In this document: positions 41,830 through 54,609 of the stretch, in pieces
Numbering within the stretch: position 1 is the first letter of the stretch
Layout: the number at the start of each line of letters is the position of its first letter
Assembly (NCBI GenBank): GCA_963575745.1
Contig: CAUYUJ010000340.1
Coordinates: forward strand, 51,153-115,152
Reading direction: 5' to 3'
Source of the DNA: Prorocentrum cordatum
Lineage: Eukaryota; Sar; Dinophyceae; Prorocentrales; Prorocentraceae
DNA length: 64,000 nucleotides
Notes under the pieces: generated by a model
Told to the model about the DNA's origin: nothing
The model's input: only the letters and a program-made list of their open reading frames with translations
The model's database searches: none
Made by a program: the position numbers and the translations under genes

Positions 41830-44786
41830 AACGGCCGATCCCGCCACAGTGCTTTTCGATAGTAATATTCACCCGATCGAGCTGAGATCAAGATGGCGAG
41901 CGGGAATAAGATCGAATATCACGGGAAAAAATACTAGAGCTCTAACGAATTGTTGAATTTCGAGAACGAAATTTTCAACGGAGCAAAAGTCAGCAAAAGT
42001 TCCGTCGAGATTTTTCGAGCCAACTGGGCGCCGGCGGTAAACCGTCAACCTTTTTTACCGCCGGGGGACTCGTAGAGCTTCCTGACAACATATAATGTCG
42101 AAAAAAATTACACCGAAAAAATGGTTTTTCAGCCCAAGCAATTTCAAACCTCTAGGATGCAACAGCCGAACGCCCCCGATGCTTATGGATTGTCTTCTTA
42201 CCAGCTCTGTAGCTCTCCTACAGCCCGAGTTACGTGCGTAAATCGACAGCACCTCTCAAGATGACTCGAACAATACAAATAGTTTGGCAAACCTAGCTTG
42301 AGTATCAGATCGAGTTCGGACCTCTGCATGCGACAGGCAGACGCGTCTGATGTCTCTGAATCGATTACTGTGATTACCAGCCCTGCAGCCCCCCCTACAG
42401 CTCGGGTTAAGTGCAGGAAACCGACAGCACCTCTCAGGATGACTCGAACAATACGAACAGTTTCGCGGACCTAGTTCGGGCAGCAGACAGAGTTCGGAGC
42501 TCTGGATTCGAAAGGCGGACGCGCCTGATCTCTCCGAATCGATTCCAGTGTTTACCAGCCATGCAGCCCCCCTACAGCCCGAGTTAAGTGCAGAGAACCG
42601 ACAGCATCTCTCAAGATGACTCGAACAATACGAATAGTTTCGCGATTCTAGATCGGGCAGCGGACCGAGTTCAGAGCTCTGGATTCAACAGACAACGGCC
42701 ACTGATAATTCTGAATCAGATTCTTTACGTATCATCTCTGTAGCTGTCCTGTAGCTCGAGTTAAGTACAGAAAACCGAGAGCGTCTGTCAGAATGACTCG
42801 AATAATACGAATAGGTTTGCGGACCTAGCTCGGCTAGCAGACCGAGTTCAGACCTCTGGGTTCAACAGTCGAACGCGCCTGATCATTCTAGAATCAATTA
42901 GCTGTGCTTACCAGCTCTGTAGCTATCCTGAAGCTCGAGTTATCTTCAGAAAACCATCACCGCGTGACAAGATGAACCGAAACGGGCGATCCCGCCTGCC
43001 TGCTTTTTTGGCAGTAAAAGCTACCGGATCGAGCTGAGATCAAGACGGCGAGCGGTATTAAGATCGAATATCACGGGAAAAAATACTAGAGCTCTAACGA
43101 ATGGTCAAATTTTGAGAACAAAATTTTCAACCGACCAAAAGTCAGCAAAAGGTCCGTCGAGATTTTTCTTGCCAATTAGCTCTCCAGCGCGCCGGAACTG
43201 GAACCGGCGGTAAACCGTCAACCAGGTTACTGCCGGACTCCTCGTAGAGCTCTTTTCTCGTACGACGCTAGACTCTGGAGAAGATCCCCCAAACTCGAAA
43301 AAAACACGTTTATGTTTTTATCGAAAGACGGTCCCGCCAAGTGCTTTGATAGCGATACTGCTCCTAGGCGCATGAGAATTCATTGACGAACACAAAATAA
43401 CCCACTACAGGTGCGAAAAATACCAGTTCTCAAAATGAATGTTCAAATCTCTCAGAAAATTTCTCCAACCGACCCAAAGTTCGCACATTGTCCGTCCGGG
43501 CCGGGTCGGCCAACTGGGCGCTGGCGGTAAACCGTCAACCTTTTTTACCGCCGGGGGACTCGTAGAGCTTCCTGACAACATATAATGTCGGAAAAAATTA
43601 CACAGAAAAAATAATTTTTCAGCCCAAGCAATTCAGACCCAGACCTCTGCATGCAGACGGCGAACGCGTCTGATGTCTCTGAATCGATTCCTGTGATTAC
43701 CAGCCCTGCAGCCCCACAGCCCGAGTTAAGTGCAGGAAACCGACAGCACCTCTCAGGATGACTCAAACAGTACGAATAGTTTCGCAGACCTAGTTCGGGC
43801 AGGAGACAGAGTACGGAGCTCTGAATTCGAAAGGCGGACGCGCCTGATGTCTCCAAATCGATTGCAGTGATTATCAGCCATGGGGCCCCCCGACAGCTCG
43901 GGTTAGTGCAGAGAACCGACAGCATCTCTCAAGATGACTCGAACAATACGAATAGTTTCGCGATTCTAGATCGGGCAGCAGAACAAGTTCAGAGCTCCCG
44001 ATTCAACAGACGACGGCCACTGATCATTCTGAATCAGATTCTGTACGTAGCAGCTATGTAGCTGTTCTGTAGCTCGAGTTACGTACAGAAAACCGAGAGC
44101 GTATGTTAAGATGACTCGAATAATACGAATAGGTTTGCAAACCTAGCTCGACTAGCAGGCCGAGTCCAGACCTCTGGCTTCAACAGGCGAACGCGCCTGA
44201 TCATTCTGAATGCATTAGCTGTGCTTACCAGCTCTGTAGCTGTCCTAAAGCTCGAGTTACCTTAAGAAAACCGACAGCGCGTATCAAGATGACTCGAAAC
44301 GGTCGATCCCGCCTGCCTGCTTTTTGACAGTAAAAGGTACCCGATCGAGCTGAGATCAAGATGGCGAGCGGGAATAAGATCGAATATCATGGAAAAAATA
44401 CTAGAGCTCCAACGAATGGTTGAATTTCGAGAATCAAACTGGCGCCGGCGGTGAACCGTCAACCTGGTCACCGCCGGGAACCTCGTAGAGCTCCTTTCAC
44501 GCGTATGCGTGCTCAGAGTCGAAAGAGAGAGCTTCTGGAAGCATTTTTCGAAAAAGGGAAACATTGATTTTTTTCGTGTCGACATGAAGTTCGTCCCGCC
44601 AAGTATTTTGATAGTAAAAGTGCGCCTACAGAGCTGATACTAAGACAGAGAGGCCCTCATAGTCGTTTACAGGTGCGAACAATCTGCTTTCAAAAAATGA
44701 ATTGTCAAATATCGTTGAAAAAATTGCAAAACCACCCAAAAGTTGTCACATTGTCTCTTTTGGTCGGGTCGGCAAACTGGGCGCCG
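41830..44786 (+). repeat. Composite higher-order array, part 1
   Basis: M2 (41830-42025), H (42027), five satellites, M2 (42975), type II H (43202), M4, type I H (43518), four to five satellites, M2 (44300), type III H (44444) and module III. The H at 44444-44477 is a clean unfilled type III site (CAACCTGG then TCACCGCCGGG) and shows what the LINE B and 24.5 kb sites looked like before insertion. Confidence 0.8.
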
Positions 44787-47700
44787 GCGGTAAACCGTCA
44801 ACCTTTCTTGCCGCCGGGGACTCGTAGAGCTTCCTGGCAATATATAATGTGAAAAAGAATTTCAGAGAACGACTAGCTTTTCAGCCCAAGCTATTATAGA
44901 GCTCTCAAGATGACTCTAACAAAACAGCTCTCGGTTCGACGAACGGACGCGTCTGATGTCTCAAAATCGATTCCTGTGACCAGCAGCACTATAGCCCTCC
45001 CCCAGCACGATGAAAACCGAGAGCACTTCTCAAGATGACTCGAACAATACCAATAGGTTCGCGAACCTAGCTCGGGGAGCAGGTCGAGTTCAGAGCTCTT
45101 AATTCAACAGACGAACGCGCCTGATAATTCTCAATCGATTTCTGTGATTATCAGCTCTGCGGCTGCCCTACAGATCGAGTTAAGTACGAAAAACCGAGAG
45201 CGTCTGCTACAATGACTCGAATAATACGAATAGATTTGCGACCCTAGCTCGGCTAGCAGACCGAGTTCAGACCTCTGGATTCAACAGGCGAACGCGCCTG
45301 ATCAGTCTGAATGCATTAGCTGTGCTGACCAGCTCTGTAGTTGTCCTGAAGCTCGAGTTATCTTGAGAAAACCGACAGCGCGTATCAAGATGACTCGAAA
45401 CGGCCGTTCCCGCCTGCCTGCTTTTTGGCCTTCAAAGTTACCCGATCGAGCTGAGATCGAGATGGCGAGCGGTAATAAGATCAAATATCACGGGAAAAAA
45501 TACTAGAGCTCTAACGAATGGTCAAATTTTGAGAACAACATTTTCAACCGACCAAAAGTCAGCAAAAGGTCCGTCGAGATTTTTCTTGCCAACTAGCTCT
45601 CCAGCTCCCCGGAATTACTGGGAACCGGCGGTAAACCGTCAACCAGGTTACCGCCGGGCCCCTCGTAGAGCTCTTTTCTCGCACGGCGCTCCTCAGTGCA
45701 CATCTAGAAAGAGTCTGGAGCAAGACTCAAAAAACTCAACAAAACAGGTCTTCATATTTTCTATTCAAAGACGGTTTCGCCAAGTGTTTAGATAGTAATA
45801 CTGCGCCTACGGACCTCAGAATACACTGGCGGACGCGAAAAACCCACTACAGGTGCGAAAAATACCGGTTCTTAAAACGAATGTTCAAATCTCTCACAAA
45901 GATCGTCCAACCGACCGAAAGTTCGCACATTGTCCGTCGGGGCCGGGTCGGCAAACTGGGCGCCGGCGGTAAACCGTCAACCTTTGTTACCGCCGGGGGA
46001 CTCGTAGAGCTTCCTGACAACATATAATGTCGAAAAAAGTTGCAGAGAACGAATAGTTTTTCAGCCCAACTCGAGTATCAGACCGAGTTCAGACCTCTGA
46101 ATGCGACAGACGGACGCGTCTGATGTCTCCGAATCGATTCCTGTGATTACCCGCCCTGCAGCCTCCCTACAGCCCGAGTTAAGTGCAGAACGCCGACAGT
46201 AGCTCTCAAGATGACTGGAAGAATACGAACAGTTTCGTGATTCTGGATCGCGCAGCAGACCGAGTTCAGAGCTCTGGATTCGACAGACAAACGCGACTGA
46301 TGATTCTGAATCGGTTTCTGTAACTATCAGCCCTGTAGCTGTCCTATAGCTCGAGTTAAGTACAGGAAACCGAGAGCGCCTATCAAGATGATTCGAATAA
46401 TACGAATAGGTTTGCGGACCTGGCTCGGCTAGCAGACCGAGTTCAGACCTCTGGTTGGAACAGCCGAACGCGCCTGATGATTCTGAGTCGATGAGGCGTG
46501 CTTACCAGCTCTGTAGCTGTCCTATATCTCGAGTTAAGTTCAGAATACCGACAGTGCGAATCAAGATGACTTGAATAATACGAATAGGTTTGCGGACCTA
46601 GCTCGGCTAGCAAACCGAGTTCAGAGCTCTGGATTCAACAGGCGAACGCACCTAATCATTCTACATCGATTAGCTGTGCTTACCAGCTCTGTAGCTGTCC
46701 TACAGCTCGAGTTAAGTACAAAATACCGACAACGCGTATCAAGATGACTCGAAACGGCCGATCCCGCCAGTGTGCTTTTTGGCAATAAAAGATACCCGAT
46801 CGAGCTGAGATCAAGATGACGAGCGGGAATAAGATCGAATATCACGGGAAAAAATACTAGAGCACAAACGAATTGTTGAATTTCGAGAACAAAATTTTCA
46901 ACCGACCAAAAGTTGTGAAAAGTTCAATTCATTTTTTTTCGAGCCAACTAGCTCTCCAGCGCGCCGGAATTGGGCGCCGGCGGTAAACCGTCAACCTTTC
47001 TTACCGCCGGGGGACTCGTAGAGCTTCCTAACAGTATATAGTGTGGGAAAAAATCCAGAGAACGACTAGTTTTCAGCCCAAGCGATTTCAGACCTCTCAA
47101 GATGACTCTAACAAAAAAAAACAAACAGTTTCGCAACCCAGTTCGAGTGTCAGACCGAGTTCAGACCTCTCAATGCGACAGGCGGACGCGTCTGATGTCT
47201 GCGAATCGACTCATGTGATTACCAGCCCTGCAGCCACCCTACAGCCCGAGTTAAGTGCAGAAGCCGACAGCATCTCTCAGGATGACTCGAATAATACAAT
47301 AGTTTCGCGGACCTGTTTCGAGCAGCAGACCAAGTTCTGAGCTCTCGAATCGACCAACGAACGCGCCTGATGTGTGCAAGTTGATTTTTATAACCCGCAG
47401 CACTGTAGCCCTCCCCAGCACGAGTTGAGTCCAGAAAATTGAGAGCACGTTCCACGATGATTCGGACAATACGAATAGGTTCGCGAACCTAGCTCGGGCA
47501 GCAGGCCGAGTTCAGAGCTCTCGATACAACAGACAAACGCGCCCGATAATTCCCAATCGATTTCTGTGACTATAGGCTCTGTAGCTGCCCTAAAGCTCGA
47601 GTTAAGTACAGAAAACCGAGAGCGTTTGTCAAGATGACTCGAATAATACGAATAGATTTGCGGACCTAGCTCGGCTAGCAGACCGAGTTCAGACCTCTGG

Positions 47701-48736
47701 GTTCAACAGGCGAACGCGCCTGATCATTCTGCCTCGATTAGCTGTGCTCACCAGCTCTGTAGCTGTCCTGAAGCTCGAATTGAGTACAAAATACCCACCA
47801 TGCGTATCAAGTTGACTCAAACAATACGAATAGGTTTGCGGGCCTAGCTCGGCTAGCAGACCGAGTTCAGACCTATGGATTCAACAGGCGAACACGCCTG
47901 ATGATTCTGAGTGCGACATGTGTGCTTACCAGCACTGTAGCTGCCCTACAGCTCGAGTCAAGTAGAAAATACCAACAACGCGTATCAAGTTGACTCGAAT
48001 AATACGAATAGGTTTGCGGATCTACTTCGGCTAGCAGACCGAGTTCAGACCTATGGATTCAACGGGAGAACGCGCCTGATGATTCTGAGTGCGATAGGTG
48101 TGCTCACCAGCACTGTAGCTGCCCTACAGCTCGAGTTAAGTAGAAAATACCGACAGCGCGTATCAAGAGGACTCGAAACGGCCGTTCCCGCCTGCCTGCT
48201 TTTTGGCCTTCAAAGTTACCCGATCGAGCTGAGATCAAGATGGCGAGCGGTAATAAGATCAAATATCACGGGAAAAAATACTGGAGCTCTAACGAATGGT
48301 TGAATTTCGAGAACAAAATTTTCAACCGACCAAAAGTCACCAAAAGGTCCGTCGAGATTTTTCTTGCCAACTAGTTCTCCAGCGCTCCGGAACTGGGAAC
48401 CGGCGGTAAACCGTCAACCAGGTTACCGCCGGGACCCTCGTAGAGCTCTGCATAGACCAGGTCGGCACCGAGATCACAGCAGGAAAAAGCTTGTGCATAC
48501 TAGCTTCAAACATAAAGACATCTGTGTTTTGGTTAATAGACAATGGTGGTTCCCCCTAGTCTTTCAATCGAAATAATGCAGCTGAGGCCCTGAGAATTGC
48601 ACCATCGCAAGCGCCATGATTCACTGCATAGATTAAAAATTCGAATTTGCAAAACGAATTTCAAAATCTCTCGCCATCTTCGAAAAACCGACCCCAGGTC
48701 ACCACATTGTCCGCCCGGGCCGGGTTGGCCAACTGG
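44787..48736 (+). repeat. Composite higher-order array, part 2
   Basis: Units headed by H at 44787, 45961, 46976 and a type II H at 45617 and 48398. Each is followed by 'agagcttcctgacaatatataatgt' and a series of satellites, and ended by M2. Unit lengths are about 1.0 to 1.8 kb. Confidence 0.8.
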
Positions 48737-49630
48737 GCGCCGGCGGTAAACCGTCAACCTGGCTACCGTCGGGGACCTCGTAGAGCTCTTTTCTTGCCCA
48801 GCTCCTCGGAACACGTGAAGCAAGCTTAAGCGAGAGCCAAAAAACTCTAAAAAATCGATCGCATACAAATAGTTTTGCGGACTTACCTCGAGAAGCAGAC
48901 TCTGTTCAGAGCTCTAGATGCTTCAGCCGAATGCCCTTGATGATTCTGTATCGGTTTCTGTGCGTACCACTTCTGTAGCTGTGCTACACAGCTATTAAGT
49001 GCAGAATACCGACAGCGCCTCTAAAGAGAACTTGAGAAATACGAATAGTGTTGTGGACCTAGCTCGACTAGCAGAACGAGTTCAGGCCTCTCGATGCAAC
49101 AGACGCAAGCGGCTGGTGATACTGAATCAGTGTATGTGCGTACCAGCTCTGTAGCTCCTCTGAATCTTGAGTTGAGTACAGAAAACCGGCATCACTGGTA
49201 AAGATGACTTTTACGGACCTAGCTCGAGTAGCAAAACGAGTTCAGGCCTCTGGATGCAACAGGCGAACGCGCCTGATGATTCTGAATCGGTTTCTGTAAG
49301 TATCAGCTATGTAGCTCTCGAAATCTCGAGTGAAGTACAGAAAACCGTGAACGCGTGTCAAGGTGACTCGGAACGCAGTTGGTTCCAGCAAGTCTTTTGA
49401 TAGTAATATTGCAGCTACGGACCTGAGAATTTAACTGGCAGACGCGGCATAACCCACTACACGTGAAAAAAATACCGGCTCTCAAAATGAATTGTCAAAT
49501 ATCTTTCAAATCAAAGCAAAACCGACCCAAGGTTATCACATTGTCTCTTTTGGTCGGGTCGGCCAACTAGCTCCAACCCGCGCCGGAATTCCTCTAGCTC
49601 ATCGATGCCGAAGAGCTCTACGAGGTATTT
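48737..49630 (+). repeat. H, short module, satellites and M4
   Basis: H near 48737, then a ~100 base module, three to four satellites of the subfamily common in the first 30 kb ('gcggacttacctcgagaagcag'), and an M4 segment that ends 'gaagagctctacgaggtattt'. Confidence 0.75.
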
Positions 49631-50245
49631 TTGGACTGCCTACGTGAAGTCGGTCCCTGGCTTCGCTCGGAAGAATTTTTCGACGGAATGAACTAAGAAT
49701 TTGTGAGGTAACTTCTGTAATGCCAAGCTTCGCTCTGCGCAAATATCAGCCCAAACGAATTGTTAGAACTGGAAAATCGGCTGATCCAGCCGCGGAAGGT
49801 ATGATCGCGTCCCTTTTCGACATTTCGCCAACTAGCTCCACCCTTTCGCCGAATTCCTCTAGCTCTTCTACCATCAGAGCTCTAGAGGCACTAGAAGTGC
49901 AAGCAGACGCCTGAGAGAACTAGAAGTGCAAGCGGATAGCTTATGATGGCATTTTCTGCAAAACTGGAAAATTCCATTTGTTGATTGCCAACGTGAAGTC
50001 GGCCCCTAGCTTCGCTCTGGAGAATTTTTCGACGGAATGAGCTAAGAATTTGTGAGGTAACTTCTGTAATGCCAAGCTTCGCTCCGCGCAAATAGCAGCC
50101 CAAACGAATTGAGAGAACTGCAAAATCAGCTGAGCCAGGCCGCGGAAGGTATGATCGCGTCCCGTTTCGACATTTCGCCAACTAGCTTCACCCTGTCGCC
50201 GAATTCCTCTAGTTATTCTACCATCAGAGCTCTACGAGGCACTAG
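49631..50245 (+). repeat. Tandem duplication of a ~350 bp unit unique to this spot
   Basis: Two copies (about 49631-49980 and 49981-50245; the second is shorter) of a sequence not seen elsewhere in the window: 'gaatttttcgacggaatga', 'aagaatttgtgaggtaactt', 'ggtatgatcgcgtcccttttc'. The phase point is at 49694 and 50044, a spacing of 350. Confidence 0.8.
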
Positions 50246-51380
50246 CTGCACCCCGCGCCGGAATTTCTCTAGCTCATCGTTGCCGAAGAGCTCTACGAGG
50301 TACTGGGCGCCGGCGGCAAACCGTCAACCTTTCTCACCGCCGAGGGACTCGTAGAGCTTCCTGACAATATATAATGTGGAGAAGCATTTCGGAGAACGAC
50401 TACTGTTTCAGCCCAAGCGATTATAGACCTCTCAAGATGACTCTAACAAAACAAACGAAGAGTTTTCCAATCGAGCTCGAGTATGAAACCGAGTTCAGAC
50501 CTCTGAATGCGACAGCCGGACGCGTCTCATGTCTGCGAATCGATTCCTGTGATTACCAGCTCTGCAGCCGCCCATACAGCCTGAGTTAAGTGCAGAAAAC
50601 CGAGAGTACCTCTCAGGATGACTCGAATAATACAACAGTTTCGCGGATCTCGTTCGAGCAGCAGACCGAGTTCCGAGCTCTCGGATCGACGAACGGACCC
50701 GCCTAATGTCTCGAAATCGATTCCTGTGACCAGCAGTACTGTAGCCATACCCCAGCACGATTGAAGTACAGAAAGCCGAGAGCACTTCTCAAGATGACTC
50801 GAACAATACCAATAGGTTCGCGAACCTAGCTCGGGGAGCAGACCGAGCTCAGAGCTCTTGATTGAACAGACGAACGCGACTGATACTTCTCAACCGATTT
50901 CTGTGATTATCAGCTCTGTGGCTGCCCTAAAGATCGTTAAGTACGAAAAACCGAGAGCGTCTGCTACAATAACTCGAATAATACGAATAGGTTTACGACT
51001 CTAGCTCGGCTAGCAGACTGAGTGCAGACCTCTCGATTCAACAGGCGAACGTGCCTGATCATTCCGAATGCATTAGCTGCTGACCAGCTCTGTAGTTGTC
51101 CTGAGGCTCGAGTTATCTTGAGAAAACCGACAGCGCGTATCAAGATCACTCGAAACGGCCGTTTCCGCCTGCCTGCTGTTTGCCCTTCAAAGTTAACCGA
51201 TCGAGCTGATATCAAGATGGCGAGCGAATAAGATCGAATATCATGGGAAAAATACTACAGCTCAACGAATTGTCAAATTTGAAGAACAAAATGTTAAACC
51301 GGCCAAAAGTCAGCAAAAAATCCGTCGATATTTTTCTTGCCAACTAGCTCTCTCCCCGGAATTACTCTCAAGCTTCCAGC
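50246..51380 (+). repeat. H, satellites and M2
   Basis: Linker and H (50306), about five satellites of the second-half subfamily, and M2 from 51158. Confidence 0.75.
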
Positions 51381-51760
51381 AACTTCTAAGCGTCCAAAAC
51401 CCGAATAGCGAAGCGAAGCGCGGAACGCCGCACGGGGACCAATGATGCGCGGGACGCTGGAAACCTCGCAGGAGACGCCTGCAGGGGCGCCGTTTACGAT
51501 GCGTGGGGCCCTGCAAAGCGCGCAAGAATGATCTGCCTAGAGCCTGGAGGAACTGCCGAGACTCTTCCGAAGCTCTGCCGAAGCACTTTGGAGCCACGCG
51601 TACTGGCAAACGCTAGGAAGCCACGCTCCCGGACCCGCTCCAACCTCCGGCCCGGCGAAGGTGGGCGTGTCCTCCTCACCAATCACCGCCGGCTTCTTCT
51701 CAAACCCTCAGCTCTCCACGGAGCTATCCGATAATAACTTGCTGAGGGAACCTCTACGAC
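51381..51760 (+). repeat. GC-rich element of the 'aagcgtccaaaaccc' family
   Basis: About 370 bases starting 'taagcgtccaaaacccgaat' with 'agcgaagcgaagcgcggaac'. The end ('gccggcttcttctcaaaccctc') resembles the end of the GC-rich elements at 28.9 and 30.7 kb. Shorter relatives start near 10831, 53365 and 58618. No coding potential supported. Confidence 0.65.
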
Positions 51761-53360
51761 TGCGCGCAGGCGGCAAACCGTCAACCTTGGTTACGACAGT
51801 GTCTGTCAAGATGACTCGAATAATACGAATAAGTTTGCGGACCTAGCTCGGCTCACAGACCGAGCTCAGATCTCTGGATTCAACAGGCGAACGCGTCTAT
51901 TCATTCTGAATGCGATAGGTGTGCTCACCAGCTCTGTAGCTGCCCTACAGCTCGAGTTAAGTACAAAATACCGACAACGCGTATCAAGATGACTCGAAAC
52001 GGTCGATCCCGCCAGAGTGCTTTTTGGCCTTCAAAGTTACCCGATCGAGCTGAGATCAAGATGGCGGGCGGGAATAAGATCGAATATCACGGGAAAAAAT
52101 ACTAGAGCTCTAACGAATTGTCAAATCTTGAAAACAAAATTTTCAACCGACCAAAAATCATCAAACTGGGCGCCGGCGGTAAACCGTCAACCTTTCTTAC
52201 CGCCGGGAGACTCGTAGAGCTTCCTGACATATATAATGTGGAAAAGAATTTCAGAGAACGACTAGTTTTGCAGCCCAAGCGATTATAGACCTCTCTAACA
52301 AAAGAAACGGACAGTTTTCCAATCTATGCAACCGAGTTCAGACCTCTGCATGCGACAGGCGGACGCGTCTGATGTCTGCAGATCGATTTCTGTGATTACC
52401 AGCTCTGCAGCCCCCCATACAGCCTGAGTTAAGTGCAGAAAACCGAGAGTACCTCTCAGGATGACTCGGATAATACAGCAGTTTCGCGGATCTCTCTCGA
52501 GCAGGCCGAGTTCCGAGCTTTCGGTTCGACGAACGGACGCGCCTGATGTCTCGAAATCGATTTCTGTGACCAGCAGCACTGTATCCCTCCCCCAGCACGA
52601 TTTAAGTACAGCAAACCGAGTGCACTTCACAAGATAACTCGAAGAATACAAATAGGTTTGCGAACCTAGCTCGGGACGCAGACCGAGTTCAGAGCTCTTG
52701 ATTCAACAGACGGACGCGCCTGATAATTATCAATCGATTTCTGTGGCTATCAGCTGTGGCAACCCTACAGATCGAGTTAACTACCAAAAACCGAGAGCTT
52801 CTGCTATAATGACTCGAACAATACGAATAGGTTTGCGACCCTAGCTCGGCTAGCAGACCGAGTTGAGACCTCTGGATTCAACAGGCGAACGCGCCTGATC
52901 ATTCTGAATGTATTAGCTGTGCTGACCAGCTCTGTACTTGTCCTGAAGCTCGATTTATCTTCAGAAAACCGACAGCGCGTATCAAGATGACTCGAAACGG
53001 CCGTTCCCGCCTGCCTGCTTTTTGGCCTTCAAAGTTACCCGATCGAGCTGAGATCAAGATGGCGAGCGGGAATAAGATCGAATATCATGGGAAAAAATAC
53101 TAGAGCTCTAACGAATGTCAAATTTCGAGAACAAAATTTTCAACCGACCAAAAGTCACCAAAAGGTCCGTCGAGATTTTTCTTGCCAACTAGCTCTCCAG
53201 CTCCCCGGAATTACTCTTAAGCTTCCAGCAATAACATGCTAAGGGAAGCTCTACGAGTTAATTTTCCGTCGAGATTTTTCGAGCCAACTAGCTCTCCACC
53301 GCGCCGGAATTCCTCTTAAGCATCCAGCAACTAGCTTGGGGAAGCTCTACGAGTCACTTG
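51761..53360 (+). repeat. Composite array: H remnants, satellites and M2
   Basis: A rearranged H at about 51768-51795 (loop CAACCTTGG, the same word as the LINE C duplication, without a following TTACCGCC), one satellite, M2, H (52167), four satellites, M2 (52995) and duplicated linkers. Confidence 0.7.
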
Positions 53361-54609
53361 TAAGCGTCCATTGTAAGCGTAAAACCCGGATAGCGAAGCG
53401 AAGCGCGGAAGGAACGCCGCACGGGGACCTCTGCCAGGCCGCCCGGGCGCCTGAATGAAGTGCGCGGACGCTGGAAAACTGGGGGGCGCCGGCGGTGACC
53501 GTCAACCTGGTCACCGCCGGGAACCTCGTAGAGCTCCTTTCTCGCGTGAGTGTGCTCAGAGTCGAAAGAGAGAGCTTCTCGAAGCATTTCTCGAGAAAGG
53601 GAAAAATTGTTTTTTTTCGTGTCGACATGAAGATGGTTCCGCCAAGTGTTTTGATAGTAAAACTGCGCCTAGAGAGCTCATACTAAGACAGAGAGGCCCT
53701 CATAGTCGTTTACAGGTGCGAAAAATCTGCTTTCTCAAAATGAATTTTCAAATATCTTTCAAAATTCCAACCCCAAAAGTTAAAACTTTGTCCTTTCTGG
53801 CCGGAGTCACCCCCTACTGGGCGCCCGGCGGTAACCGTCACTTTGTTTACCGCCGGGACTCGTAGAGTTCCTGACACATATACTGTCGGAAAAAATTGCA
53901 GAAAACGAATAGTTTTTCAGCCCAACTCGAGTATCAGACCGAGTTCAGACCTCTGAATGCGACAGACGGACGCGTCTGCTGTCTCCGAATCGATTCCTGA
54001 GATAACCCGCCCTGCAGCCGCCCTCCTACAGCCCGAATTAAGTGCAGAACGCCGACATTAGCTCTCAAGATGACTGGACGAATACGAACAGTTTCGTGAT
54101 TCTGGATCGCGCAACAGACCGAGTTCAGAGCTCTGGATTCGACAGGCGAACGCGCCTGATGATTCCGAGTGCGGTAGATGTGTTTACCAGCACTGTAGCT
54201 GCCATGCAGCTCGAGTTAAGTAGAAAATACCGACAACGCGTATCAGGTTGACTCGAATAATACGAATAGGTGCGGACCTAGCTCGGCTAGCAAACCGAGT
54301 TCAGACCTATGGATTCGACGGGCGAACGCGTCTGATCATTCTGAGTGCGGAAGATATGCTTGCCAGCACTGTAGCTGCCCTACAGCTCGAGTTAAGTAGA
54401 AAATACCGACAACGCGCATCAAGTTCACTCGAATAATACCAACAGGTTTGCGGACCTAGCTCGGCTGACAGACCGAGTTCAGACCTCTGGGTTGAACAGG
54501 CGAACGCGCCTGCTCATTCTGCATGCATTACATGTGCTTACCAGCTCTGTAGCTGCCCTACAGCTCGAGTTATGTTCAGAAAACCGTCAGCGCGTATGAA
54601 GATGACCGA
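53361..54609 (+). repeat. GC-rich snippet, type III H, module III, type I H, satellites
   Basis: The GC-rich family start, H type III (53490, with small indels), module III ('gagtgtgctcagagtcgaaag'), a damaged type I H (53820), and then four satellites. Confidence 0.7.
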
